The position numbers were made by a program, and so were the translations under genes. Positions 1 to 14,900 of a stretch of DNA of 64,000 nt are shown here, one piece after another (within the stretch, counting starts at the first letter, position 1; the number at the start of each line of letters is the position of its first letter). Under the pieces are notes generated by a model that was not told where the DNA came from, did not search any database, and saw only the letters and a list, made by a program, of their open reading frames with translations. Origin of the DNA: Labia minor (Eukaryota; Arthropoda; Insecta; Dermaptera; Spongiphoridae); NCBI GenBank assembly GCA_963082975.1, contig OY720347.1:31017398-31081397 (forward strand), given 5' to 3'.

Positions 1-126
1 ATCATTTGGTGTGAGATAGTCACGAGCAAGTTCAGTGATAGGACTACCGTAGCTAATCTAATTAACACTGATTGTAATTTAATTGTCTTTTCTTTTTCTA
101 ATATTCAATTTTCTTTTCTCTTTTAG

Positions 127-3100
127 GACTTCATGGTTTCCGAGTAAGAAAATGTTTTGCATTTAATAAACAAAATGGAACCGTTAATCTGATCAACGAC
201 AAAGGGTAAGAATAAATATAGTTATTAATCAATTATTAAATTTATAAATGAATAAAAAAAAATAGTAAATTGTGATTATATTTTCTTAATAAAATTAGCC
301 GTTTTAAATTGATTTTATATTTGTCCTAAATTTCTCTTGATATTTAAGCCACAGGTGTTTGGTATATAACCGTTCATTAGAAAAACAATCGAGGTTTATA
401 TAATTACCTATAATTTTTCATTGTTTTTTTTTAAATATGTTAAATTATCTTTCAAGTATAATGAATAAAAATTTAATCATTGATTTTTGTCAAAATGATA
501 ATATTGTAAAGAAAAAGAAAATGGAATTTATTAATATTTATATATAATAATTATAATATATTTTATGACCGGAAAATTTAGAAATTTAAAATATTATGAA
601 TGTTTGACCAATAGATTGCTTGTTAAGGTCGAGTCACGAATGAGGCTGTGGGTGAAAGAACTGGATTCTTTTAACTTCTTATTTATTTATTTATTATATA
701 TATATATATATATATTCTTTCATCTAAGCATTAGTATGCAAAATTCTCATCATATCCAATAAATCATAACATGAAGAGAAAGTTTAGCACCGTTCCTAAA
801 GAAGATGAATGAAGTTAAAAGAAACTATTTGTTATTGTGGGATTATTTATTGAAAAATGAATTCTTCTTGTTTTTCAATTCGAGGTCGTTTGGGTGTTGG
901 CAAAAAGTGAACTATTGGATGGCGAAACAGTCCAAAAAAAAAAGTTTCTTTTATTGAAGTTAAGTCCAGAAGATTACTACAATCAATGACGCAAAGCTAC
1001 TACATTTTTTTTCTTAATCTTGAATTAAGGACAATTTGTTCCATTTCTTGCTATTTAGATATTTATTTATTGGATGAATAATCATTGCTTGCGCCGCGGT
1101 ATCCAGGAATGAAAAAAAAAATATTCTTTTAGAATAATTTCTAGAGCTATAATATGGGACTCAAGTATTATAATAGAGTAGTCAATAAATCTTTTGTCAA
1201 TTTCTATTTTTTATTAAATAATCTAATCACATCAAATGATCTAACTATACTCTAATTCAAAATGAATTAATTTTAATTTTAATTTCAAACAACTATTTTT
1301 TTTTTAAATTGAAAATATAACAGGAATTTTGATTGATTATTCAATGAAATGAGTTGTTCATGGATTTATACATAAATGCGTTTCAAATTAAAATAATTTA
1401 AAAGATAACATCCTTGAAATAAATCAATGTTTTAAATTGAGGCGAAAAATTCTGATATTTCATGGATCATCATCATTAAAACAAGATAGATCTTTACCGA
1501 TATTTTAGGCTACTTTTCTGGATCTTAAACATACATATAGATCACTCATCTTCATTATAGGATTTTCATATTCCATTTAAGGTAGTTTGATAAGTCAGTG
1601 ACTTTTTGAATTTTTTGTTCAGCATTACTTGACACCATTAACAGACTTCTGTATAAGTTTGGGTAGGCTGCGCAATTTAGTTTGTGTTTGGCATTCAATG
1701 AAAGTAGACAATCTTGTGAATTTTAACAAAAATGGTAAAAGTAAATTTCACGCGGTGATTAAGCATTATTTTTTGCATAAAAACATCTCTGTAACCAAGG
1801 TAAAGTTTGATAACAGTAGGAGATTACAGCATAGATTTCCCAGACGTCCTGTTTAGTTTGTGTGAAGGTGTGGTCTCAGCATCCCGGCCAGTTGGCATTA
1901 ATAAAGATTTTTAATGAGAAATGAAATCATCAAATTTAAAAAATCATTCTGAAAAAATAATCAATTTGCTAACTTCGAAGCATGTTAAGATAACAATTTT
2001 ATCTGAAAAAAAGAATTATAAATATTAAATAAATAGAAATAATTTTATGATTTCAGGTGTCCAGTAAATGGGAGAGTTATAACTCCATTTGAGTATTCGG
2101 AAGGTCGTGCTGAAGCGACTGTACATTCGATGTTTCGCTTCCCAGAAGATTCACAAATACACTTTCAATGTGATGTAGTAGTATGTAAGGGTAAGTTTAA
2201 AAAATTCAATATTGATTCAAATTATTCATATTATGTATGTATAATAGGTATATTTAGTAAATTTGAAATTTCAGGAACTTGCCCTGATCTTAAATGTGAC
2301 CCTGACAGTAACCCGGAATCTGATTCTTCTCCTGCTTGGGAAGGAACTGGAACACTTCTAGCTACAACTGGAGCATTTGTTCTTCAGCCTGGACAAGAAC
2401 CAGGTATATAAATATATTGAAGAAATAACACCTTTAATGTTTGTGAAACTCAAAGCTAAATAAACTTTGACCTCCATTCTTTAAAAAATAAATGCCAAAA
2501 ATCGATTATTTTTTTTATCGATTCGTTGTTCAAAGGTCAATGTCTTTGTAAGGGTTAAATGTTTACATTCCATTAATAATATGAAAAGAATTTTCTTTTT
2601 TTTTAATTGTATTTCTGAAAAAAATTTATATTAAAAATGCCTTTTTTTTGTTTATTAAAATACATATTGTGTGTTAGAAATTTAAAAAGGTTTCTTTCTT
2701 AGATAAAACTCGGTTCATTTATAATAAGCTGGAGTGTGTCTCCACTCGACTATCTCGCAATTTGAATTGGATTAAATAACATAATATATTATATTTAAAT
2801 TAAATTTAATTAATTATAAATTAAAATAATAGATAATATTTATTAAACCAGCGCATGTTTGGCTCTTTGTTGATGGCACCACGTCACGTGTTGGCGTGTG
2901 ATTTGCAGTGTTCAAAAATTAATTCTGGTACTTTCAGCGATTCAATCAAGCTGAAGTTCTATATATAGCAGTTTTATACAATTTTTAATCATGTGAAAAC
3001 TATCAAACATATATCTTTATTTTACGGTCACTTTAGAGGAAAAATAAATCATAACTTTGTAGGTAATGAAACCTCTTCCGGTTGAGCTACATTTCTCAAA

Positions 3101-3936
3101 AATTGATAGAAAACTACGTATTTTGAATGTACAAATTTCAGGATTCTAGCTCAAACCGTATTTGCGTAATCTTGTCCACACACACAGAGAGAGAGAGAGA
3201 GACAGACAGACATTTTCTCAACCTTAGAAAATGATTCAGGAACATACAAAACGTGTATAAACATCAAAATCTCGACATCGAAAATTTTTGTGATCACAAT
3301 ACTATCTCTGGCGAGATAGTAAAAAAATAATTCTTTATTGTATCGTTAATTATTAAATATTCAATATATATATATATATATAAATATATTAATTAATATT
3401 GAAAAGTACTAAATTTGAAAATTTCAATATTTGTTTTTATGTTAGGTGTACAAGAATTATGTGAAAGCGTTGCTGGCGTCCACCCTCCATGGCTTTTGTA
3501 TCTTTGTATTGCACTCGGCGTTCTTCTTCTTGTTATGGTTTGTGTCAATTTATGTTTATGCACAGCAATGTCATGTGCTTGTCATCGTGTTGAAACACTA
3601 GAAAAAGAACCAAGCGTTCTCGAGGAATATGATCCATACAGGAGCTGGCATGCCGACCATTATGGCTCAAGGTAATCATCGAAAAATTCATAAATGATTT
3701 TCTTAGAAAAAAACTCCTTTCTAATTTTTTTTTATTTGTTTTTTAGATATTCACTTAATGGTAAGCCAGGCTATACCTCTGGAGGATCAACAATGAATTC
3801 CACAAGATCAATGAGCACTAATAGTGATCACTATGCAATAGTTCATTCACGGCCAGAATCTCGGTACTCAGGCCATCATAGACACCATGGCAACAGTGGT
3901 ACCCTACATCGGGATAATCACGGCTACCAGAAGTAA
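127..3936 (+). CDS. ZP-domain membrane protein, C-terminal part (5' exons outside window)
   Basis: Five exons with matching phases (127-205, 2057-2190, 2275-2403, 3446-3671, 3747-3936) give the last ~252 residues. The first three encode the end of a zona pellucida domain: the stretch with VRKCFAF, then CPVNGRVITPFEYSEG, then an MFRFPEDSQIHFQCDVVVC segment with the conserved late ZP cysteines. The fourth encodes one clear membrane helix (WLLYLCIALGVLLLVMVCVN), followed by a cytoplasmic tail rich in Ser, His, Tyr and Arg that ends in HGYQK. Insect ZP proteins of this layout sit in the apical membrane of epidermal cells and organise the apical extracellular matrix and cuticle. Bases 1-8 may be the end of the preceding exon (reading SFG in the right phase, donor gtgtgag). 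I recognise the family but not which insect paralogue it is. Confidence 0.85.
2730..3325. repeat. Dispersed hairpin-ended repeat, diverged copy 1
   Basis: This lies in the third intron of the ZP gene. It ends in a hairpin (actatctc-tggc-gagatagt) and carries a CA/GA/CAGA simple tract near 3180-3212. Read on the minus strand, its order of motifs matches the repeat at 31320-32160: a hairpin, agtattg, a cgaaaa/ttttcg block, a tcgagatt block, cctga(a/g)tc, a gtctgt/gtgtgt tract, then ccggaag with a pyrimidine-rich follow-on. This looks like a non-autonomous dispersed element of arthropod type. I cannot name the superfamily. Confidence 0.5.
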
Positions 3937-6900
3937 AAATTCTTCAGACACTTGTTTTAAAAGTGTTCCTTAAAATAAAATATATATATATATATATATA
4001 TTTGATAAACATTTCATCGACATATATCAAATTAAATAATTAGAAGATTTTGAATTTCAAAATCATAAAGTCATTTTTAAATATTTTTAATTATTTTATT
4101 TTTATGTGAATAATTCTATTGTGTTAAGTGATTAATTTTAGAAAAAAAAAGTGTAAATAAAATTTTAAAAATACTTAAACTATATATATAAATGATTTTT
4201 ACTTAATTTTATAATAAATCTAATAAAACATAGTCTGAATGTCTTTAAAAGGCATAATTAACTAACGCTTAATAGATTATAAGTTTTTTTTTACAAAAAA
4301 AAATGGTGCTGGAATTTTTATAATTAAAAAAAAAATAATTTCCTTTGAGATAAAATGAAAAATAAATATTTTTAAAACAATTTATTGTAAATATTATATG
4401 ATAAGATTCTAAATTTTCTATTATTAATTTGTACATTTGTTAAAATATATTGAAATGAGAACATTATACATTTTAACATATATATATATACAGATATATT
4501 TCTAAAAAAAAAATTAAAACATTAACATTCCAAAGAATAAATTCACAATCTTTATTTAAAAGAATAACATAAAAAGTTTCTATTTACATGTCATATTTGC
4601 AAAATAAAAATATGTGTATACTATGAAATTTTAGAGCATATGGCACTGATGGAAATTCTATTCTCACAAAAGTTAAAATATTTAAAAAAAGAAAAAAAAA
4701 TTAAACTATTTCTTCTACTTATAATTCTATATAAATTGATTAAACAGAAATTAAAATAAATGTATTTGTATTTTTTTTAAGAATAAAGACAAAATTAAAT
4801 AATATATTTTTAGTAGAAATTTTTTTTTCTTAGGCCAATATTTGAAAGATTATGTTAAGTATAATAATTCGTTGATATTCAATCATATTTGAGATTGTTA
4901 TTGACTAGTATATTTTAATAAGAATTTTAAACAATGTGATATCCGGATTAATAAGATTAAGAGGGGTTTAATATAATAAATCGATTAATTTGAGACTTAA
5001 TATTGATTATATTTAATATATTAAATGAAAAAACTAAAAAAATAATTTCAAGTTACTTTAAAATTTTATAATTAAATTTAAGATATTTTTCGAATTTTTT
5101 AAATATAAAATATTGGATTTTGTATATATCTAACAAATTTTGAATGACAATTATATATATATATATAGAAATTTTAAATTGCCACCGAGATAATTTATAT
5201 ATGTATTATATTAAATCTTTATAGAAAATTCTTTAGCTATTATAAATTTGCTTATTTGGTATCATTTTAATAACTAGTTTGAATCAATTTTTATGCTAAC
5301 TTGTAGTTCAGTATTAAGGTTCATAAAGGTGTATCTAAATAAAATATACATTTTTCGGTGAAGAATGTTATGAAGGCACGAGGACAATGATGATTAGTTT
5401 GGACAGACAAGAAAAATCACATCAGATTTTAGAGAAGCTCATTGCTCTCGTCCTTAAATATCGTTTTACTAGATTCGGGTTACATATCTAAATACACTAT
5501 TGATTGATATTATTATTATTGTAAGATATATATTTTTATTCTTTTCATAAATTCATAAAATTATTATTAATAATTAATTAAGAAAACTAAATGTTTCAAG
5601 TTAATAAAAAAAACACTTGTAAATTAAATGTTCAGAGATCTAATAATAATCTTTTTAATTATAATTATAAAGAAAATAATTTAATATTTTTTCTATTTCT
5701 TTTAAATGTTTCTTTTGTATTAATTTAATGATATTTAGAATTTGTTTTCCTTATAAAAAAACGTTATTAATATTAAAAATATTTCAATTCTTCGGATAAT
5801 TATATTTAAATTATTTATTATCAGATAAAAGCAACAAAAGCAAATAAAAAAATATTTTAATTAAATTGTATAAGAATAATTGAAGCGTATTTATTTTATA
5901 TAATAAACAATTTTAGTTGATAATAAATATTCTAAATATATTCATGTTAAAAAAACTTAAAATATCATAATACTAATAACACTAACAAGTTTCAATATAA
6001 AAAGTAGATTATTTTTATTTTATTGAATTAAAAAAATGTCTAGAGAATATTTAAATATTATTTTTTTGTTCAAAAATATTGATTCATGCTGATCTAACAA
6101 TAGACTATAATATAAATAGGAGATATTAAAATTTAAGTTTTAGATAATTTCCATTCTGGTTAATATTTCTTTTTTTTCTTTAAATTTATAGTTTATACGA
6201 GCATACTTAGATAAATTTAAATTTAATTAAATAAGAATGCTAATATTTTACATATATTTTTACTAATAAAAATCTAATGTATATATTTATTTTATTATTA
6301 TTATTCAAAATAACACATGAAAAATTATTATATTAGTGATAGTTTAAAGAGAATATTCAGAAAAACTAAAAGTACATTATCATTTTATGTGGGGTTTATT
6401 GAAATGTTCAAACTACAAACTAAACAACTAAGGGGATAATTTTTTTTTTTGTAATTTATTATATAGAAAAATGAATTATTCATTTTTTTTCTTTTAAATA
6501 ATAAAATATAAAAATGAAAACATGACAATAAAAATAAAAAATGTATAAATAAAGGCATTATAGAATTATTTGTATGAAAGATAAATATAAAAATTAATTA
6601 ATAAATTTTAAGTACAACTGATGGCAAACTTAAGGGAGAATTCTTAAAAAAAAAATTCTCTAAAAAGAATTGTGCTTAAGACTTATTTTGTAATGATTTA
6701 AAAAAAATAGTCAAATTTAATGTGAGCAAATACAATATAAGAATAATAAATTTAAAAAAATAAACAATAATTTAATTTCAATATAAGAGGTCGATATTAA
6801 GTATTTACATATTATATAAATACTATAATATCAAATTCATTTAATTTCACTGTGAGATTACTTCCTCTTTCAAAAGACAAAACATTTAAAAACATACATA

Positions 6901-8905
6901 TTATTTAATTTATAATGAATGAAAAAAACAAAATTAAATAAAAGTAATTTGATCGTTCATCTAATATAGGTTACATTTTTAAATTATAAAGATAATATAA
7001 ATGAATAATTAAATTTTAACATTTTGAATGACAAGTTGACAAGAAAAAAAAGGTAAGTTTTTCACACTTGAAAATGCCCAAAAAGATTATTGAAAATAAT
7101 TATTGTCAATAAGTAAAAGTTTTAAATGTTTTAAAAATACAATGCAAATCAATCTGTTTTTTGAATGTTATTATTAGATATAATTTTATGATGATTCTTA
7201 TTTAAGTGAATAAATACATATTATAATGATTCTACAATTCTCAGGTATAAACATCAATTTTTTAATTATTTCATTTATATATATATATACATAGAATATT
7301 TGAAATTTCAAAAAATTTAATTGCATAGATCGCTTTTTATTTAAAAAATAATAAATTTACACTTCCTCACGAAATTTTTTTCATAAATAAATTGTGTATC
7401 TAGATATATTATTAATTAACATAATTGTAAAGCGACTATACAATTTCAGTGAAATATTTAATTATGTGTTTCCAGTTTTGGTTAAAAATTATCTAGAAAC
7501 AATTATATCTTTAAAATTATTGTTTACTTCTTTTTAATCAGAAAGATTTGTTTATTTCATGAGTTTTGAAAACAAGAGATAAAAATGAATACATATCATT
7601 ATATTAAAATAAGTTTCTTTAAATAAAATAAATTCATAAAAACAATACATGAATAATATATAAAGAAAAATAAATATAATTAAAAACATCTCTAACAATA
7701 GAGCTAACAATGTCTTAGAATTACAAATTCTTTTCAGGAAATATATATTTTTTTTTAAAAAACATTTCTTTGATATATTTTTTATGACTTAAGATTTATA
7801 TATTTTAAAATAAATAAAAAAAATAACTAGAACTCTTTATCACATTCATTTGGATAATAATATATAATATAACTATCATATTTATAAAAATAATATCAAA
7901 TAGATAGAAATTTAATTGCAGAATCAACTTTTCTTTTGGATGACTTAAAAAGAGGATTTATTTAAAGATGTCTAGAAATTTTAAAGGAACTTTATAGATA
8001 AAATGTTTAATATTTGATTATTAAGTAATTTTAAACAAAATTTTATTAATAGTGATAATATTGACTTGAATAAATTAAAACATTTTTATTTGTGTTCAAA
8101 TGAAGCATGTTAATATATTCTACTGAGAAAAAAACGATTTGAGATTTAAATTTAATCTCCTCCAATAATTTTATTTTTGAAAAAGAAGATACTAAAAATA
8201 TATATTTTAAGACATTTAATATCAAACTTATTTCATCTTAATGCGTTGGCTTTGGATTGATAAGTATTACAAAAATTTATTAGAAAATGAATCAAATTAG
8301 CAATTCCTTTATTCAAATAATAAAATAATTTTTTATCTCTTCTTATTTCTTAATGGTATAAGTTTTAGAAAAATATTTAATTTTAAAATTAAAGTGCCTT
8401 TTTAATCATCTTTTGACTCAGTCCTTAAAATTTTGTTTTAATGTTTATTAATAAATAATTTTGATGTTCTAAGCAAATTTAATTAACCCAATAAATGTTT
8501 AAAAAAAATTAAATATTAGTAATATATATTTGGAAAATTTGTTAAGTTTCGAAAAAAAATTGTATATACAACCCTTTCAATTTCAACAAAGAATTTGAAT
8601 ATATACTTTCACCTCTTTCAATCATATCTAAAAATCAAAATTGGGTTCAAGTCAAAATTATCATTATAGTAGAAGTTTTATGTTTGATATTTATTCTTTA
8701 ATTTAAGCAATAATTAAGATTAAAATAATTTTTAAAAAATATTAAAATACGAAATATTTTCTATTTAAATATTTTTGAAAAATACTAATTTTCTATTTAC
8801 AGTGTAAAACCTCACGCCATTTTCTAAAAATCTAATAAAAATCCAAAAAAATCGATATAGACACTTGATCTATATCTATATATAATTAATTAATTAATAT
8901 ATAAA
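3937..8905. other. AT desert between two genes
   Basis: No credible coding region on either strand. It begins with the 3' UTR of the ZP gene (AATAAA signal near 3974) and ends with the presumed 3' UTR of the RCC1 gene on the other strand. The rest is A/T-rich sequence with (TA)n tracts, for example near 3982, 4484 and 5154. Only the patch at about 5330-5460 has a more mixed base composition, and it has no open frame or recognisable ends. Confidence 0.6.
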
Positions 8906-11900
8906 TCAAACTGTTTGACTCCGCAGATAACCAAGAACGCATTTTGGACAGGCAAGTTGAAGGCTATGTTGACCTCGTTGAAACATATCGACTAGCACTC
9001 GTGATGTGTGAGGAAGTAGAGCCATCTCATCGAGAGCACCTACAGCAGCTCTGAAATCTTCTTGACCGTAAGCATGTCCACAAGAAAATGCTGTTAGACT
9101 AGTGGAATTTGAAACCATCTGAAAAATGGTAAAAATATATTTTAGAAATCAAATTAAAGAGAATATAGTTGAATTAATTAATTACTTACTTCACTTTTTA
9201 ATGTAATAGGTCTTGTAAAAGAAGAATTTCTACCTCTTGCAGCTAAATTTCCTATAACAGCAGCAAAAAGACGCTCATCAAAGGCAGAATGGTTTCCATT
9301 TAATATATGTTCATCTAGAGGTGGGGCTGGTGTAGCAGTTAATTCAGCTAATAAAGTTACATATTCAGGATATGATTTTCCTACAAAAACATTTGATTTA
9401 TTAATATATTATATATTTTTTTAAATTTATTTTTAACGTGTATGTATTTAAATATTTGAATCTTACTCTGATCAATTTGACTAAGCAAGGTAGAACAAAT
9501 TTGAAGACAAAATTTTGTAGAGAGATTATTTAAAATGGGTGAGTCAGCATTTTCAGATTTACTAAAAACACACATTGAAAAATATTATAGAAATAAAATT
9601 TATATACTAAATACTATTAATCAAATATTTATAAATAATTTTTAGTTACTTAAGAAGAAGTAAGCCAAGAGGGTATGAATACTTAGACATATTTTTTAGT
9701 AATAAGGATTCCAAACAGGTAACTGGGAGAGAATTTGCTATCCAAAATTCTAAACCCTACAAATAAAAAAGGCAATATTATTATTATTATATATAATAAT
9801 ATTTATAAACAGTTTATTTAAAAGATAATATTATTTTTATTTACTAAGATAATCATAAAAAATATTTATAAATTATAATTAATTTAATCAATTTGTTCAT
9901 AATTTACCTGTTGTAATAGTTTTTCAAGCATTGCAGCTCCATCAAGTTCCATTAATGCCACATAATGTTCCACAATTAAAGAGGCCTCTTTAACAAGATC
10001 TTCATCATCTTTTTTTAATGAATTCTCTGGCTAGAAAATTATTTAAAAAAATGTTGATGGTTTTATACTTTATTCATATATTCTAAATGACTAAATAATT
10101 GAATAGAAATCTTTTTCATAAAAATTGCAAGCTGGAAGTTGAGTTTTTATTTGTGAATGTTTAACATATTTTAATTTATTTTTATTAATTCTATTTAATG
10201 ATTTTAGTTTTATTTCATTTCTATAATTTTTTTTCCAGATAAAAAAAATTATAAGGCGTAAGTATTATTATTAAAGGGATTAAGAGGAAAATAAAATATT
10301 TTTTCATATTTTTCTAATCGAATATTTTTACAATTAAAATATCACTTCGATAAATTTAATTATTTTCTTTGTTGTAAATGTAAATACTATGATATTTAGA
10401 CTAGTTTATTAACTTTATTACCTGAGTAGTATTCCTTGGAATATGTGCAGAATCTATTTCTAAAGAAGATGGTCTTTGTACTTTAGTGTTTGATAATTTT
10501 CTAACAAAGTTATGGGTTTGATTATCATTACGGTCGGAAAGTTCTTTTCTTTTTTCATTATTATTCACTGTTTCATTTGGTACAAAGCTGTGAAGTGAAA
10601 AATACATTTATATTTATTTGAATTTAAATATTTTAATGAATTTAATCACCTTTGATTATCACAAAGAATTTGAGTTTGTCCATTTGGATTTTCGTTAATA
10701 GGAGTTTGAGCTTTACACATTTCTTCAGTACCTCCTTGAACAGAAAATGGATGTATTTCACAATCTTCATCTAAAGTATCAGGTGTTGCTACGCCAGTTG
10801 AATTAGAAGGTGGAGGTTGATGAGTGTTTGTTTGTGAGGGCTCTTTCGAAATTTGAGATTTTTCAAGATCTTTTGCTTTTGCTATTCGCTTCTCTTCTTT
10901 AGATAGAGCTAATGCCCGAAGTTGATGTGAGAGAGCATCGTGGTAATTACGTTCAAGTGATGAGAGAAGTGCGCAAGCTTGATAATTACCAACTTCAATG
11001 CACTATTAAAAAATAGAAAAATTAAAAAAAAAAACAATTAAAATTTCTCAATTAAATCCTTCTTATCTTACCTTAGCCATGATAAGTGAAGGTTCATAAA
11101 TTCCATGAAATCTCTCTAAAACATAATGGAGAGCTCGTGGACCAAAAGAAGGATTATCCATTGAAGATAGATCGCCTAGTTTTGGCCAAATCTAAATAAA
11201 ACATTTCGATATTTATAAATATTAATTTTAAATAATATTAATATTATGTTATTTTCAATATATAATTTTTCTTTAATAAATTATGACAAATTAAAACTTA
11301 CAGGTGTAAGCATAGGAATTCGTTGAGGGCCTCGTAATTTCAAAGGGGGTAATCCAGCAATTTCATGAGGAACTTCACTTGAATTGTGCGTCCCATGTGG
11401 AAGTTTAATGACTCTTTTAGTAGTTTTTAACATAACTAATTTTCCTTCGAGGCTTTTTGCTTCTTCATTCGGTGCTTTTCCTAATTGACCATTTGCATTA
11501 CTCCCCCATGACCAACATTTTTCATTATCAAAAGCCAAAGTAAATTCTCCTCCACAACTAGCCGAAATAAATCTTTCAGGAATTAAATTTCCTATTGAAT
11601 TACTTGTTCCAGGTTGTTTACCGTTAGATGTTGACTAAAATATAAAATATTTAAATTTACAACCAAAATAAATACTTTGAAAATTATGGAAAATAAAAAT
11701 AATAACTATTAAAATTACATAGGTAAAATACCTTAGAATTTGAAAGAGAAGATAATGACAAAGGAGTAGGAATTGCAATTTCTTTTCTAGATCCATTTCC
11801 AAGTTGCCCATCAAGATTCCTTCCCCAACTATAAAGTACACTTTCATTTGTTAAAAGAATAGAATGATGGCAACCACAATATATCTATAAAAATTTACAA

Positions 11901-14900
11901 AATAATCAAATTAATTAAAATTTTCTAAAAAAAAAAATAAAAATTAATAGTAGTAATTAATTAGTACCTGATTAATAGATCCGACAACTAAAGTGGTATC
12001 TACGATTTGAGGACTAAGATGTAATTGACTTTCCTCGATGGACATAGTTTTCTTAACTACCGCGTTCTAAAACAAAAAATATGTAAAAGTTAAGATGTTA
12101 AATAAGAAATGGTTGAATAGAATAATTATAGACAACTTAACATTATTTTTATTAAAAGAAGATTGTATGATTAAAAAGATCAAATATTTAAACAGAAAAT
12201 TATAACAAATGATCTTCAAAAATGAGAAATATTTTAATTTTGAAATATTATTCAAATATTTTATTAGAATTACCTGAGAATCTTTTATTTCAGAAAATTC
12301 CATATTTTCTTCAAATTCTTGACGGTCTCTATTTAGTTGACTTTGTTGAAGGATTCGGGCCTTTTTATGAGCTTGTGCTTGTAGACGCAAAACTTGTGGA
12401 CTCGAGCCCCAAATATAAAGATTATTATTTGCTGTTACAGCCAACTAAAACAAAAAAAATAAATAAAATAAGTTTAAAAATAAATTTATTTCTTTTCAAT
12501 TATTTACTATTAAAAAGGCAATAATTTAAAATTTTTTGTAATAAAATTTTATAAAAAATGGATATAGCTGAAACAAATCACAATATTAAGTATTCCACCT
12601 CTTGTAAATATACAGATAAAAGCCTGCCTTCCTTGACCTTAATTCAAGACCAAATGCAACTGTAAATCTTCAAATGTAGATAACTTAGCAATGTTTAAAT
12701 ACAATATCGTTAAATAGTTTAAATACAATATTGATAAATAGTTCAAATATTTTTTTATGTAAATGTTATCATTATTGTAAATAAATTGAGTTTATTGTTG
12801 ATAAGAAATATTTATTTACATTAAGAAATACTCAAATTTATTTTAGGTTCAAAAATTTTGTCTCTAAATACAATAAAAAAAATTATTCAGAATTTAAAGA
12901 AATCCGAAAAAATCGATAACAATTAAAATTATACAATAAAAAAAAAATTAAAATTATACTTACTTTATGAATTATTCGTAGACTTTAAGCAAAGCATATG
13001 ACTCTTTAGATCAGGGAAATCTATTATAAATTTTAATTTTAATATCAATTACAAAAAAATAGTACGTATGATTCAGATTTGTCTAGAAAGTAATATAAAG
13101 AAAGAGTAAGAAATTTACGAAACTCGGAATGGGTTAAAAGAAATTTTATTTAATTTAGATTTAGTGTTTAGACAAATTGTGGAGAAAAACAATTAGACAA
13201 AAAACAATTATTTTGCCGGTTTCATTATATGGGTGTGAGGCGTGGTCTATGACCTTGTAAGACGAGAGTAGATTTAGAGTGTTAGAGTGTTTGAAAATAG
13301 GATTCTTCGCAGCATTTATGGGCCAAAGAAGATGAGGACACCGAGGAATGACGAAGACTGCGAAACGAAGAATTGCATAACCTCTATGTATCTATGCACC
13401 ATTTGGAAGACCAAGGACGCCGTAAGCGGACAATGTAGGAAGGGAAGAATAGGAAGAGAGATGGGAGAATATATGAGTTGAATGGTTGTATGTCAATGTA
13501 GGGGCACTTGGAGAAATGTGGTTGCTGCGGTCAAAAACATTCGAGTTCCGAAGACCCACTGAGATAGAGAGATAAATATACTTACATTATGAAAATAGCC
13601 TGTTGCAATTATCGTGGCAGGTTCTGGAAGAAGTACGAGTAAAGGTAAGGAAGACTTTGTTGTACCACCATTTCCTAATTGTCCAAAAACATTAGATCCA
13701 AAAGAAAAAACTGATCCATCAGCACAGAGAACAAGACTATGTCCATGACCACCACATACTTGAACTGCAACCTATAATTGAAAAAATATCATAATATTAC
13801 AAAGTATAAAAATGTTTTATTTCAATTAATCTAAACTAAAATACTTACTTTATGTTTTAAAGCTTCTAACAATTTTGGAATATAAACATCCTCAATTGAA
13901 CCATGTCCAAGTTGTCCGTGAACCGCCCATCCCCAAGTAAAAACACGTCCTTGATCATTTATTACCAACGAATGATATTGTCCAGCAGCAATACATACAA
14001 TTCGCTCAGATGATAATCTAAATAAAAATTAATATTAAATGAAAATAAAATATTCAAGATCATAAATATAAACGAATTGGAGTGTTATGTAAATAAATTT
14101 TTAATTGTTTAACTGCCTATTACATTGTTTTAGAAAAAAATGCTTACTTACGTTTGAACTAAATTTGGCCATGGTGCTTGTTGAAGTTCATTTCCGAGAC
14201 CCAATTGTCCAAAACGTGAAGAGCCCCAAGAATAAAGACCATTATCTGTGAGAGCTAATGTATGTTGTCTCCCACATGCTACTGAGAGGACTTTAACTCT
14301 TAATATACTTAATGTAGAAACAGGTTGGGGTGTTTGAAAGCGAGCCATATTTGGACCAGAACCTATTAATATGAATTATTAATTATTCACTCTTTCTTTC
14401 ACACTAATTAAAAAAAAATCTACAATTTTAAATACTAGGAATACTTTTTTTGTTACCCAAACATCCATTTGTTGTTGATCCCCATGTATATAATTGATCA
14501 TCTCTTATAACTGCACAATGAGAAAATCCAGCACTGATTGTTGTAGTTCTCAATGACACAATTGGTGAAGTATTTTCAGGTTTTTTCTATAATTATAAAT
14601 TTAAACTTATTATTATAACAATTTATATTTATTTACAATATTTATTTAGAAATAAATCTCACCAAATCTAAATCACTATTTTTTAATAATTCTGGTATAT
14701 ACTTTTCAAAAGGTTTACGTTGGCTAATTAATTGGATTAAAACAAGAAGAAACGTTTGAATAAGTTCCTCAATATTAATTAAACTCGTATGATCATTCTA
14801 AAACAAAGAAATTAATTAATATTAAAATACAAAATGAGGATATAGATAATATAGATAAAATTAAACAATTACTGTATTATCCAGAGAGTCCATTGGGTCA

